The notes beneath the pieces were generated by a model. The model saw only the letters and a list, made by a program, of their open reading frames with translations, did not search any database and had not been told where the DNA came from. Made by a program: the position numbers and the translations under genes. DNA of 64,000 nt from Nitrosomonas oligotropha (lineage in GTDB: Bacteria; Pseudomonadota; Gammaproteobacteria; Burkholderiales; Nitrosomonadaceae): NCBI RefSeq assembly GCF_009833085.1, contig NZ_QRBZ01000003.1, positions 1 through 64,000 of the forward strand. The letters are read 5' to 3'. Positions 8,120 through 17,723 of the stretch are shown here, piece after piece; position 1 is the first letter of the stretch; each line of letters starts with the position of its first letter.

Positions 8120-10302
8120 AGGTAACCCCGCAACTGGAATCACCGGAACAAGCGAAGTGGACATTTACTTCCTGGATCAAGGGAATTCTCGGTATTTGCA
8201 CGGTCATATTCTTGTGCATTTTTATTGCGTCAACCAACGGCATGGTGCAGAAATACCGCACCACCTTGCAGCTATCGCAACAACATGCGGCCGCCACCAC
8301 GCAAACCATCGCCGATTCGATTAACGATCAATTTACCGCGCTGGCTTCCGCTGCCAATGAGCTTGCGGAAAACTTGCGGAAAATTTCCTGGAGCCAGGAA
8401 GCAATCGATACCGCATTGAACGAGGCGGCACTCAATCATTTTGGCTTCAATGCGCTGGGCGTAGCCTTCGATTTATACCAAGCCGACCCGCAGCTGCGTC
8501 TGTTTGCGCCGTTTATCCGCCAGCAAGGCACGGCCCATCAAATGGACCGGATCGATCAGTATTACGACTATACCGGTCACGCGGCGTATAGCGCGAAAAA
8601 CGGTAACAGCAAGAATAGTGACTGGTATCTGCAAGCCACCGGCGGAAGAAGCGGTTGGCTGGCGCCCTACTTTGATATGGCTTATCAACAGCACACGCTG
8701 AAGTATGTGCTGCCATTGCAAAAAAACGCGGAAAGCAGCAAAGTGCCTGGCGTAGTGTTTTTGGATATCGACCTGGACTGGGTCAGGCAGCAAGTCGAGA
8801 ATCACGATGTAGGCGATAACGGTTACGCGATCGTCGTCAATGAATTCGATCAAATTATCTATCACGGACTCAAGGGTTCCAAGAAAATCGTCAGCGACTT
8901 GAATCAGGCTATTACACCGACTTACTTTGCTGAATTCACGGCGGGGAAATTAGGGACCAACGAACTCACCGGCCGCTCCGCCTGGTTCAACCGCTACCCC
9001 ATCGGCGAAACCGGATGGTATGTGTTAACCGTGATGAATGCGGAAATTGGTAAGAAGCACTTATTTGAGAACGACGATGAAGAAGATACCCGGGTAATTC
9101 ACGAATCCGATTTAATCAGCTGGATCGTCAACGCGGTCGTGCTGTGCCTCCTGATTTATATCTGGATTGCGTTCGTCAAACAGCAGCAATCGGTCGCGCA
9201 GTTGCTGCGCCATGCATTTATCTCGTCATTGCTGTTGACCGTGGGCATCGTGTCGATCTGGATCACGGAATATTACACGCCTTCGGTAACTCACAATCAA
9301 TCGTTGACACTATCGAATCGCGCAATCGTCGAGCAATTTCAGAACGATTATGCCGTCGCTTCATTGCAAGAATCAAAAACACCACCCTTTTTTGTTCCAA
9401 CCGGTTTGTTCATCCAATCGATTGAATTTCAAAATGCCACCAACGTGGCGATAACTGGTTATGTGTGGCAGCGTTTTCCCAAGCACTTTGAAGAAGAGAT
9501 CGAACATGGCGTCATTTTCCCCGAAGCTATAGAAACATCTATAGACGAGGCGTATGAGCACGAAGAAAGCGATGAAATCGTCAAAGGCTGGTATTTTGAA
9601 GCCACATTACGAGAAACCTTCGATTACAAAATATATCCCTTCGACCGGCAACTTCTGTGGGTGCGTCTCTGGCCTACCAGTTTTTCCAAAAATGTCATTC
9701 TCGTGCCGGACTTTAAATCCTTCGATAGTCTGAATCCCAATACGCTACCGGGCGTTGAGCAGGATTTTGTTTTATCCGAATGGAATCCATCGCGAGCTTT
9801 TTTCGGGATCAAAGTGAATAAATACAACAGCAATTTCGGCGATCGCCAGTTCACCAGTCACGACAAGATGCCGGAGCTGTATTTCAATCTGGAAATTTCG
9901 CGCAACATTGTCAATCCATTCATTGCGCATTTATTTCCTCTGGCTGTCGTGCTACTGATGTTATACGGACTGGTTCTCACCATCTCCAAACAGGAAACGA
10001 AACTGACGATCACCGGTTTCAATGTATCGACCATCGTCGCCGCGTGCTCGGCGCTCTTTTTCATCTTATTGATTATGCACGTGCAGCTGAGAGACGAACT
10101 GGCGGTAAATACCATTGTATATTTGGAATATTTCTACCTTGTCTCCTACGTCACCATCCTGATGGTAACCGTCAATGCCGTGCTGATTTCATACGATCCA
10201 CCGCTCGGGATATTGGCATTTAAGGACAATTTCATTCCAAAACTTATTTATTGGCCGGTCTTACTGACTTGGATTTTTATCATTACTGCCATTCTATTTT
10301 AA
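8116..10302 (+). CDS. Cache-domain sensor fused to a pentameric ligand-gated ion channel (pLGIC)-like module
   Basis: The product has 728 residues. A TTG start overlaps the previous stop (TTGA) and is preceded by GGAGA. Predicted order: membrane helix 21-40; periplasmic double-Cache domain about 45-315 (DWYLQATGGRSGWLAPYFD at 169-187, DNGYAIVVNEFDQIIYHG at 234-251); helices about 335-355 and 366-386; an extracytoplasmic beta domain about 425-590; then four closely spaced helices at about 598-622, 632-656, 663-691 and 706-727. The beta domain has VWQRF at 450-454 and YPFDRQLLWVRLWP at 507-520, the Pro-loop signature of pLGICs (F/Y-P-F-D-x-Q). ISRNIVNPFIAHLFP leads into the first of the four helices as in GLIC-type channels, with arginine 596 and the M1 proline. 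Function as a ligand-gated channel is inferred from layout and motifs. Conductance and ligand are unknown. Confidence 0.8.
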   Translation: MKVTPQLESPEQAKWTFTSWIKGILGICTVIFLCIFIASTNGMVQKYRTTLQLSQQHAAATTQTIADSINDQFTALASAANELAENLRKISWSQEAIDTALNEAALNHFGFNALGVAFDLYQADPQLRLFAPFIRQQGTAHQMDRIDQYYDYTGHAAYSAKNGNSKNSDWYLQATGGRSGWLAPYFDMAYQQHTLKYVLPLQKNAESSKVPGVVFLDIDLDWVRQQVENHDVGDNGYAIVVNEFDQIIYHGLKGSKKIVSDLNQAITPTYFAEFTAGKLGTNELTGRSAWFNRYPIGETGWYVLTVMNAEIGKKHLFENDDEEDTRVIHESDLISWIVNAVVLCLLIYIWIAFVKQQQSVAQLLRHAFISSLLLTVGIVSIWITEYYTPSVTHNQSLTLSNRAIVEQFQNDYAVASLQESKTPPFFVPTGLFIQSIEFQNATNVAITGYVWQRFPKHFEEEIEHGVIFPEAIETSIDEAYEHEESDEIVKGWYFEATLRETFDYKIYPFDRQLLWVRLWPTSFSKNVILVPDFKSFDSLNPNTLPGVEQDFVLSEWNPSRAFFGIKVNKYNSNFGDRQFTSHDKMPELYFNLEISRNIVNPFIAHLFPLAVVLLMLYGLVLTISKQETKLTITGFNVSTIVAACSALFFILLIMHVQLRDELAVNTIVYLEYFYLVSYVTILMVTVNAVLISYDPPLGILAFKDNFIPKLIYWPVLLTWIFIITAILF

Positions 10303-10338
10303 CCGCTTGCCTTCAGTGCCACGATACCAGGAGCAATC

Positions 10339-11352
10339 ATGGAAGATAACCAATCGCCCGATCCTTATAAACAAACGAGTCTGAGGTATCAGCTCTACCG
10401 GGAAGCGCGGGCCATGGCCGAATACGCGCTTGCCAACGGCAAAACAGTGCCGGATAAAGTGATACGTACCATCGATACATTTACTGTTCAGAGCAATGCC
10501 GGTTTGAATGACCGGATTCATGTCCGGGCGGATCTGGATATCGGTGAATTGCTTGCCGCGCACTGCGCATTGGCCAGAATAGTGGAACCCGCCAAGCCGA
10601 ATACCATTTTGTTGCTGGACATCGAGCAAGGGGTTACCGGATTCATGAAATTTCTCGGTCCGGTTTCATTGATCCGCCAAATGATGATCGCGGCTATCGT
10701 GTCGCTGATATTATTCATCGGACTGACTTTGACCGAAGAAGTAAGCAACGACAGCGGCAATATTATGTTGCAGGATGGCTTGGAATTGCTCCTCAATCTG
10801 ATGTTCTATCTGGCCGCGGCCGGACTGGGCGCTTCGTTTGCCGCACTGTATAAAGCCAATACGTTTATCGCCAACGGTACTTTTGACCCCACGTATCATG
10901 CTTCCTACTGGATTCGTTTCTTTCTGGGTTTGATTGCCGGCCTGATTCTCGCCATCATGGTTTCCGAGGATTACTTCAGCAGACACTTGAGTGAAACGCC
11001 TTTCCTGGAAAAAGGCATTATCCGGCCGCTACTGGCCATGCTCGGCGGCTTCTCCGCCGATCTCACACACACGGTTTTGAGCCGCTTGGTTGAAACGATC
11101 CGGTCGTTGTTCACCGGCAGCCCGAAAGATCAGCTTGCCAACAAGAGGAAAGCCATGCAGGTGGATTTCGCCGCGCAACAGAACCAGCAACACATCAACA
11201 TGGCTTCCAATCTGATCGATCTTCAGCAGGTGATCAACAGCGGTGCGACACCGGAAGAAATCAATGAGAAAATTGATCGAATATTAAAAGATGCGCTGCC
11301 TAATTCGGATATCCGGTTAAAATCCGCGGAAAAACAGGATGATGAAAGTTAA
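10339..11352 (+). CDS. Unknown four-helix membrane protein, third gene of the channel cluster
   Basis: The product has 337 residues and is not a family I recognise. The ATG is preceded by AGGAG. Residues 1-105 are soluble. Four membrane helices follow at about 111-131, 149-171, 189-208 and 228-245, then LGGFSADLTHTVLSRLVETI and a hydrophilic, Gln/Lys-rich cytoplasmic tail to residue 337. It lies 36 bases after the Cache/pLGIC-like gene on the same strand and is probably cotranscribed. A helper, assembly or scaffolding role for the receptor is possible, but nothing in the sequence proves it. Confidence 0.7.
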   Translation: MEDNQSPDPYKQTSLRYQLYREARAMAEYALANGKTVPDKVIRTIDTFTVQSNAGLNDRIHVRADLDIGELLAAHCALARIVEPAKPNTILLLDIEQGVTGFMKFLGPVSLIRQMMIAAIVSLILFIGLTLTEEVSNDSGNIMLQDGLELLLNLMFYLAAAGLGASFAALYKANTFIANGTFDPTYHASYWIRFFLGLIAGLILAIMVSEDYFSRHLSETPFLEKGIIRPLLAMLGGFSADLTHTVLSRLVETIRSLFTGSPKDQLANKRKAMQVDFAAQQNQQHINMASNLIDLQQVINSGATPEEINEKIDRILKDALPNSDIRLKSAEKQDDES

Positions 11353-11378
11353 ATTCCGCTGTTTTTCCACGCTGGCGC

Positions 11379-13211
11379 TTATGGCCGCTGGTGCGCATAC
11401 GCATGAATCGCCTGCTTTAATTGCATGATCTCCGGTTGATTCAAGGTTTCGGTTTTGAGCAGCGCTTCCGCGGTCTGATCCAGTAATGCACGGTTATTCT
11501 GCAGGATATTGATGGCGCGTTCCAAAGCCTGATCGACCAGCACGCGCACGGCAATATCGATTTTGTTCGCGGTTTCCTCGCTGTAATTGCGGCTTTGCGG
11601 CAATACCATATTGGGTTGTAAGAAAGCGGATTGCTCACGGTCGTACGCCACATTACCCAACGCTTCGCTCATGCCGTAACGCAGCACCATGGCGCGCGCG
11701 ATATCGGTGGCACGCACCAGATCATCCGCAGCACCCGTGGATACTTCATGAAACACCACCTGCTCGGCCGCTCTACCGCCCAGCAGCACCGCCATTTTGT
11801 TCAACAACTCTACTCGTGTCATGAGATAGCGGTCTTCCGTGGGGCGTTGAATGGTATAACCCAAAGCACCGACTCCACGCGGAATAATTGATACCTTATG
11901 CACTTCATCGGTACCGGGTAAAGCGAGCGCCACCAAGGTGTGACCGAGTTCATGAAAAGCCACTACACGCCGCTCGTTGGGATTGAGCAAGCGGTTACGT
12001 TTTTCCAATCCGGCCACGATACGCTCAATGGCGTTGTTGAAATCGTCCATCGTTACCGATACAGCAGCGCGGCGTGTCGCGAGTAACGTTGCTTCGTTGA
12101 TCAGGTTCGCCAGATCCGCACCGGTAAATCCGGGCGTTAGCGCAGCGATTTGCTCAATTTTGACATCGGTATTCAGTTTCACTTTTTTCGCATGCACGGC
12201 AAGAATCTGTTCGCGTCCGGTTTTATCGGGCCGGTCCACCAGCACTTGGCGGTCAAACCGCCCCGCGCGCAGCAGTGCCGGATCGAGGATCTCCGGCCGG
12301 TTGGTTGCGGCCAGCAGCACGATGCCGCTACTGGGGTCAAAACCATCCAATTCCGCCAGGAGTTGATTCAGCGTTTGTTCCTTTTCATCGTGCCCGCCGC
12401 CCATACCGCCATAAGCGCCGCGGGCACGTCCTAACGCATCCAATTCATCGATAAAAATGATCGCTGGCGCCATTTGCCGCGCTTGTTCAAATAAATCGCG
12501 CACCCGGGCTGCGCCGACACCGACAAACATTTCCACGAACTCCGAACCGGAAATGGAAAAGAACGGCACACCCGCCTCACCGGCCACGGCGCGCGCAAGC
12601 AATGTTTTTCCGGTACCCGGCGGTCCCACCAGCAAAATACCTTTCGGTGCGCGCCCGCCCAAACGGCCATAATCCGCCGGATTTTTCAGGAAATTGATAA
12701 TTTCCACTAACTCTTCTTTGGCTTCATCGACGCCGGCCACATCGTCAAAAGTGACTTTGGTTTCTTTTTCGACAAAAACCTTGGCACGGCTTTTACCGAT
12801 CGACATCAATCCACTGCCCATGCCGCTACCCATACGGCGAATCACAAACAGCCAGATGCCGACAAAGATCGCCGTTGGCACGATCCACGATAGCAAATCG
12901 CGCAGCCAAGTGCTTTGCACCACCCCGGTATACACCACATTGTGTTTATCCAGTATTTCCGCCAATTCCGGCTCCACCCGCGTGGTCACAAAATCTTTCA
13001 ATCCATCAGCATTTTTTTCTTTCAGTGTGCCAAAAATCTGATTCTGCGTTATCGCAATCTCAGCTACACTGCCCTGTTCGAGCAGACGATGAAATTGGCT
13101 ATACGGAATGGGTTTTACTTGGGTGTATTGCGAATAGAGATTTTGGATCAGCAGCAAGCTTAACAATGCCACAATGACAAACCAGAAGTTAACATTCGTT
13201 TTTTTGTCCAT
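11379..13211 (-). CDS. ftsH: FtsH-family ATP-dependent zinc metalloprotease
   Basis: The product has 610 residues, close to the usual FtsH length. It has two N-terminal membrane helices (about 8-22 and 103-123) flanking a periplasmic segment. The AAA+ domain has Walker A GPPGTGKT (196-203), Walker [11 protein letters not shown] (251-260) and the second region of homology [19 protein letters not shown]. The M41 protease site is HELGH at 420-424; most FtsH proteins have HEAGH, but the zinc histidines and the glutamate are intact. The enzyme extracts and degrades membrane and short-lived soluble proteins. It is not next to rlmE/ftsJ, the usual partner of the main ftsH in proteobacteria, so this may be a second copy. 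The gene stands alone. Confidence 0.93.
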   Translation of the reverse strand: MDKKTNVNFWFVIVALLSLLLIQNLYSQYTQVKPIPYSQFHRLLEQGSVAEIAITQNQIFGTLKEKNADGLKDFVTTRVEPELAEILDKHNVVYTGVVQSTWLRDLLSWIVPTAIFVGIWLFVIRRMGSGMGSGLMSIGKSRAKVFVEKETKVTFDDVAGVDEAKEELVEIINFLKNPADYGRLGGRAPKGILLVGPPGTGKTLLARAVAGEAGVPFFSISGSEFVEMFVGVGAARVRDLFEQARQMAPAIIFIDELDALGRARGAYGGMGGGHDEKEQTLNQLLAELDGFDPSSGIVLLAATNRPEILDPALLRAGRFDRQVLVDRPDKTGREQILAVHAKKVKLNTDVKIEQIAALTPGFTGADLANLINEATLLATRRAAVSVTMDDFNNAIERIVAGLEKRNRLLNPNERRVVAFHELGHTLVALALPGTDEVHKVSIIPRGVGALGYTIQRPTEDRYLMTRVELLNKMAVLLGGRAAEQVVFHEVSTGAADDLVRATDIARAMVLRYGMSEALGNVAYDREQSAFLQPNMVLPQSRNYSEETANKIDIAVRVLVDQALERAINILQNNRALLDQTAEALLKTETLNQPEIMQLKQAIHAYAHQRP

Positions 13212-13326
13212 TGTTCAGCCTCGATTTATGAATACGAAGAATGCGTGGTAGCGCCATTACAGATGCCGTCGTAAGATACCTCAAACTGGCATAAGTTTCA
13301 GCAAACAACTGGGAATACCGCGCGAA

Positions 13327-14664
13327 TTAGAAACGCCAATCCATTTGAAGGCCACCGATATTGACTTGCTCGGAATATTGTCCGGCGAGAACATCGGCTG
13401 TTGCACCGCGATGATTAATACCGGCATCGTTCATGAATAAGTGCGCATATGCCGCGTGAATATTGACATTCTTCATGACGGCATAAGTCAATCCCGCTGT
13501 CAGCCAATAGCGGCTTGCATCGGGAATGCGCGGCGAACGGTCCCGGGCATTCGGAACCGGTGTTTGATCGTAGGCGAAGCCCATTCGCACGGTCCATTTA
13601 TTACTCTCGGAAAAATAATTGACGCCGAAAGCATAGCGCCAGGTATCGTTCCATTTCAGGTTTTGCACATCATCCGCTTGTGCCGATGCAAAATTGGTTC
13701 GCAGTTCCCGTATCAAACTCCAGTGCGTCCACAATGCATCCGCGGAAACCGCCCAGCGCGGATTGAAGCGGTGCGAAAAACCGAACAATACCGAATCCGG
13801 CAGCGTAACCGGCGTGCTTGTGCTGGAATCGACAAGAATATTGCCTTGCGTCAACGCGATGGCCTTGTCCGGAACGGAAAAATTGGCATGGCCATGAACA
13901 TCGTGCGAAATTCTGGAGCGGTAACTGACACCCAAGCGCGTATCTTGATTGAGCGCATAAAAAGCGCCGAAGTTATAACCGAATCCGACACTGTCGCCTT
14001 TCAATGATACATGGCCATCGGCGGATTGCGGCAAAATGCCTTGACGGGCGCACGGCGTTGGTCCCAATGTCAGGAAACAAGCGGGCCCAAGATCAATGGC
14101 GTTGGTCAGCCGGGATTGCAAATACTGCACATTGAAGCCCGCGCCCAGTGAGAATTTTTCGGTGACTTTGAAGGATAGCGATGGATTGAAGTTTAAGGTC
14201 AGAATCTCCGAATCGAGCGCTTGATAGCGCCCTTTCCAATCCGGATCATAGCTATTGCGCGTACCAAAAGGGGTATTGAATCCGAAGCCGATGGCCACCC
14301 GGTTTGTCAGTTCCTGCACATAATAAACATTCGGTACAAAAGCCAGACTGGGTGAATCGCCGCCATTCCCGCCTTTCAACGGCGCTCCCCCCAAAAAGGG
14401 GCTGAGATGGGAAGCGTCATTGTGAAAAACTGCGGAAGGTGCAATGACATATCCCGCTGTCGAAACCAACCGGCCGCGCACCTGACTCATTGCAGCCGGG
14501 TTAAAAAACACCATGCTGCCGTCGTCCGTGTTAGTGGGCGCACCGGAAAACGCTTGCCCCAGCTCTTTGACACTTTGTTCCATCACTGCAATACCCGCAC
14601 CGCGTATTGCAGTAGAGACAACCAACAAACCCAAACCGGCAAACCAGGGAATACTTCGTTCCAA
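13327..14664 (-). CDS. OmpP1/FadL/TodX-family outer-membrane transporter
   Basis: The product has 445 residues. The N-terminus is hydrophobic (signal-like), then AGIAVMEQSVKELGQAFSG, the FadL hatch motif, and an NTDDGSMVFFNPAAMSQV segment typical of this family. The rest alternates beta strands and ends in an aromatic residue (GLQMDWRF), as outer-membrane barrels do. FadL-type porins carry long-chain fatty acids or other hydrophobic compounds across the outer membrane. The start is uncertain. The TTG at 14664 has no ribosome site. GGAG (minus strand, 14703-14706) precedes an in-frame ATT codon about 30 bases further upstream, which would add a basic residue before the signal core. Confidence 0.88.
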   Translation of the reverse strand: MERSIPWFAGLGLLVVSTAIRGAGIAVMEQSVKELGQAFSGAPTNTDDGSMVFFNPAAMSQVRGRLVSTAGYVIAPSAVFHNDASHLSPFLGGAPLKGGNGGDSPSLAFVPNVYYVQELTNRVAIGFGFNTPFGTRNSYDPDWKGRYQALDSEILTLNFNPSLSFKVTEKFSLGAGFNVQYLQSRLTNAIDLGPACFLTLGPTPCARQGILPQSADGHVSLKGDSVGFGYNFGAFYALNQDTRLGVSYRSRISHDVHGHANFSVPDKAIALTQGNILVDSSTSTPVTLPDSVLFGFSHRFNPRWAVSADALWTHWSLIRELRTNFASAQADDVQNLKWNDTWRYAFGVNYFSESNKWTVRMGFAYDQTPVPNARDRSPRIPDASRYWLTAGLTYAVMKNVNIHAAYAHLFMNDAGINHRGATADVLAGQYSEQVNIGGLQMDWRF

Positions 14665-14774
14665 GGAACAATCAGTTATAGATAGCGTTTTAATAGATTA
14701 ATCTCCATAATTTTCTTGACGATTGAAAATTCACTGTTTTAATCCGGGTGATCCTTACCGCTGTAAAGGTTTTC

Positions 14775-14830
14775 TTTACTTACATAAAATTCAAAGTATA
14801 ATTTTCTGATTCTCAATAAGAATATTCTTA
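14775..14830 (+). promoter_or_regulatory. Candidate promoter with Fur-like inverted repeat
   Basis: TTTACT (14775-14780), a 16-base spacer and a perfect TATAAT (14797-14802) form a plausible sigma-70 promoter reading towards the GGDEF-EAL gene. Directly downstream, tgattctcaataagaat (about 14808-14824) contains ATTGAGAATC in reverse, a good half of a Fur box; the other half is poor. Apart from this, the 14665-15023 gap is AT-rich and shows no gene. Confidence 0.35.
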
Positions 14831-15023
14831 CGCGTGTAGAAATGAATATTTTTCATTTGCAATTCAGGCAGCAGCATTATGTCATTGAAATAAAATGCTT
14901 ACAAATCCTCGGCGATCTAGTTGTTTGTTTTAAATTATGGTTATCCCCGCAAATCGCAAATAGTTCTAAACTCTTTGGAAAATCATCCGACAAACTGCGT
15001 ACAATTTTCATCATTTGTCCGCA

Positions 15024-17558
15024 ATGAAAAATGATTACCGGGCATCAGAGCTTAATCACCACACTGTAGATTCCTCCTTGCAACAAAGCAATCATTCCAC
15101 GGCGCTATTGGCCGAACAAGTCAAATTGCTTTATCAGCAAGCCCCCAAGGCCCTGGTTGTTACGCTGATCACCTCCGCCGCGCTCGTTTTTATTTTCTGG
15201 AATCATGTCGCCAAGGTTTGGCTACTGGGATGGCTGGTCACAATCTACTTACTGACTTTCGTCAGGTTCCTGCTGATCAGCTCCTATTTTCGTAAAAAAC
15301 CGGCTATTGCCGAATCCGCTCGCTGGGGATGGCAGTTTCTAATCGGCACGTTATTTTCCGGCATACTTTGGGGTTCCGCGGGCAGTATTTTTTTTGTTGA
15401 CGGCAGCGCCACACACCAATTATTTCTTGCGTACTTATTAGGTGGCATGGTTGCCGGTGCAATGGCTACTTTATCGTCTTACCGCGGCGCATTTATGGCT
15501 TTTTCAATTCCGGTTGTCATTCCTTTTACTTATCAGGTGATGACGCACGACGGCGATGTGCAGCTCGCGATCGCCTTCACCTACCTTATTTTTGTCTTTG
15601 CAATGGGCAGTATCTCCCATCGCTTGTATCAAACTGTCGCGGAGTCGCTGAAATTCCGCTTCGATAATTTCGATTTGCTCAAGCGCCTGGTACATGCGAA
15701 AAATCATCAAAAAAACATCAATCAGGAATTACAAGCCGAAATCGCCGAAAAAGACCGTTCGCAGCAAGCATTGAAAAGTGTTAAGGAACAACTGGAGCAA
15801 CGTGTCACGGAACGCACCCAAGCGCTCGCTTTGGCCAACGCCGTATTACATCAGGAAAAAGAACTGTTTCAGGTCACTTTGGCCAGCATCGGCGATGCTG
15901 TCATCACGACCGATGCCGGCGGTAACGTCACCTACCTTAACCCGATCGCCGAGATATTTACCGGCTGGCGCAACCAGGATGCCAATGGCTTACCGTTACA
16001 GCAAGTATTCAACATTCTCGATAGCGTTAACCGGTCGGCTGTCGCCGACCCGCTGGTATGTCATAACGGCACACCCGGAAACGCGCAAAAACACCATGAG
16101 TGTTTGTTAATCCGCAAGGATAAACAAGAATGGATTATCGATTACACCGTGGCGCCGATTCAGAATGAGCAACAACACGTTATTGGAACTGTTCTGACTT
16201 TCCGCGATGTGACGGAGCAACGTAAGCTGACGCAAAAACTTGCCTATCAGGCGGCGCATGATTCATTGACCGGCTTGCTGAACCGTAAGGAATTTGAAAC
16301 CCGCCTCGGTAAAATCCTGGCGGCAACACGCAAAAACGATTCACATGCACTGCTGTATCTCGATCTGGATCAATTCAAAATCATCAACGATACCTGCGGA
16401 CACAGCGCCGGTGATGAGTTACTGCGCCAGGTAACCGCTTTATTGCACGCCAAGCTGCGTACGCGTGATACGCTGGCGCGTCTTGGCGGCGATGAATTCG
16501 GTGTGATCCTGGAGCACTGCCCGCAGAACGAGGCGCTGCAGGTTGCGCAAGCATTGCGCGAATTGGTGCAAAACTTTCGCTTTCAATGGCAGGGTAATAC
16601 ATTCAGCATCGGTGTCAGTATTGGATTATTCCCCATCACGCACGCCAACGAAGGTCTCGCTTATGCATTGAATGCGGCCGATAGTGCTTGTTACGCGGCA
16701 AAAGAACAAGGACGCAATCGCGTGCATGTCTACCAGACCGAGACCGCGCAGCAAAAATCCGGTGAAGTGCAATGGCTGCCACGCATTCAACAAGCCATGA
16801 TCGATCAGCGGTTGTGTTTATATTTTCAGCCGATTCAGTCGATTTCGAGCAGCAATGACAAAGAAAAGCACGGTGAAATTCTGTTGCGCCTGGAAGATGA
16901 ACACGGCCGTCTCGTCACGCCGGGAGCGTTCTTACCTGCCGCTGAACGGCATGATCATATGCTGATCATCGACCGCTGGGTGTTGGAACAGTCGCTTAAA
17001 TTAATCAAGGCACATGCACACCATCAACCCAACGTCATCCACACCATCAATTTATCCGCGCAAGTACTTGAGAGTACGGATTTTCTCGATTTCACCGTGA
17101 ACACCATCAAAGCCAGCAAGCTGAATCCCGCTGATATTTGCTTTGAAATCACCGAGCATATTGCACTGACTGAGATGAACCACGCAGTGCGTTTTGTCAC
17201 CACGTTAAAAGAACTGGGTTGCCGTTTTTCGATGGATAATTTCAGCGGCGGCTTGTCATCGTTCGGGTATCTGAAAAATATTCCGCTCGACTATCTGAAA
17301 ATCGACGGCCGGTTGATCAAGAACATGCTGTCCGACCCGGTCGATCAAGCCATGGTTGAATCGATCAATCATATTGGCCACGTAATGCGGCTTAAAACCA
17401 TCGCCGAATGGGTCGAAGACGATCAGACTTTGCAGCTGCTGGAAAATATGGGCATCGACTATGCACAAGGTTACTGGATTGCTGAGCCTTATCCCATTGA
17501 TTCCAAGGTAGTAAAATTCCCTGTTGATGATAAAATCAATAATAAGCCGGATAGCTAG
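15024..17558 (+). CDS. Membrane PAS-GGDEF-EAL c-di-GMP protein with degenerate EAL motif
   Basis: The product has 844 residues. The N-terminal 210 residues hold about six membrane helices, then a coiled coil (ELQAEIAEKDRSQQALKSV) and a PAS domain at about 285-400. RLGGDEFG lies near residue 485-492, an intact diguanylate cyclase site; the EAL domain runs from about 585 to 840. The EAL core reads EILLRLED instead of EALLR, and the usual DDFGTG loop reads DNFSGG, so one metal-binding aspartate has become asparagine. ITEHIAL, YLKIDG, AEWVE and QGYW are retained. Synthesis of c-di-GMP is likely. Hydrolysis may be weak or lost, with the domain acting as a sensor. The ATG at 15024 is preferred over a TTG at 15015. 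Confidence 0.9.
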   Translation: MKNDYRASELNHHTVDSSLQQSNHSTALLAEQVKLLYQQAPKALVVTLITSAALVFIFWNHVAKVWLLGWLVTIYLLTFVRFLLISSYFRKKPAIAESARWGWQFLIGTLFSGILWGSAGSIFFVDGSATHQLFLAYLLGGMVAGAMATLSSYRGAFMAFSIPVVIPFTYQVMTHDGDVQLAIAFTYLIFVFAMGSISHRLYQTVAESLKFRFDNFDLLKRLVHAKNHQKNINQELQAEIAEKDRSQQALKSVKEQLEQRVTERTQALALANAVLHQEKELFQVTLASIGDAVITTDAGGNVTYLNPIAEIFTGWRNQDANGLPLQQVFNILDSVNRSAVADPLVCHNGTPGNAQKHHECLLIRKDKQEWIIDYTVAPIQNEQQHVIGTVLTFRDVTEQRKLTQKLAYQAAHDSLTGLLNRKEFETRLGKILAATRKNDSHALLYLDLDQFKIINDTCGHSAGDELLRQVTALLHAKLRTRDTLARLGGDEFGVILEHCPQNEALQVAQALRELVQNFRFQWQGNTFSIGVSIGLFPITHANEGLAYALNAADSACYAAKEQGRNRVHVYQTETAQQKSGEVQWLPRIQQAMIDQRLCLYFQPIQSISSSNDKEKHGEILLRLEDEHGRLVTPGAFLPAAERHDHMLIIDRWVLEQSLKLIKAHAHHQPNVIHTINLSAQVLESTDFLDFTVNTIKASKLNPADICFEITEHIALTEMNHAVRFVTTLKELGCRFSMDNFSGGLSSFGYLKNIPLDYLKIDGRLIKNMLSDPVDQAMVESINHIGHVMRLKTIAEWVEDDQTLQLLENMGIDYAQGYWIAEPYPIDSKVVKFPVDDKINNKPDS

Positions 17559-17723
17559 AATCGTTTGTCAGGAAGTTAAGTGCGAAGAGACCGGAAAGCA
17601 GCATGAGGATTCACAGCAAAACGATCGAACTCAGATCGGTATGTGAGAAATCATAAGGCAAATCGTGCATTAACCCGGATTATCAAGTTAAATACACTGA
17701 TTTACCTTAGATTCTTATTTAAA

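Noticed and set aside
13441-14007. 188-codon plus-strand frame over the FadL gene
   Set aside because: It lies wholly opposite a clearly real gene and shows no domain.
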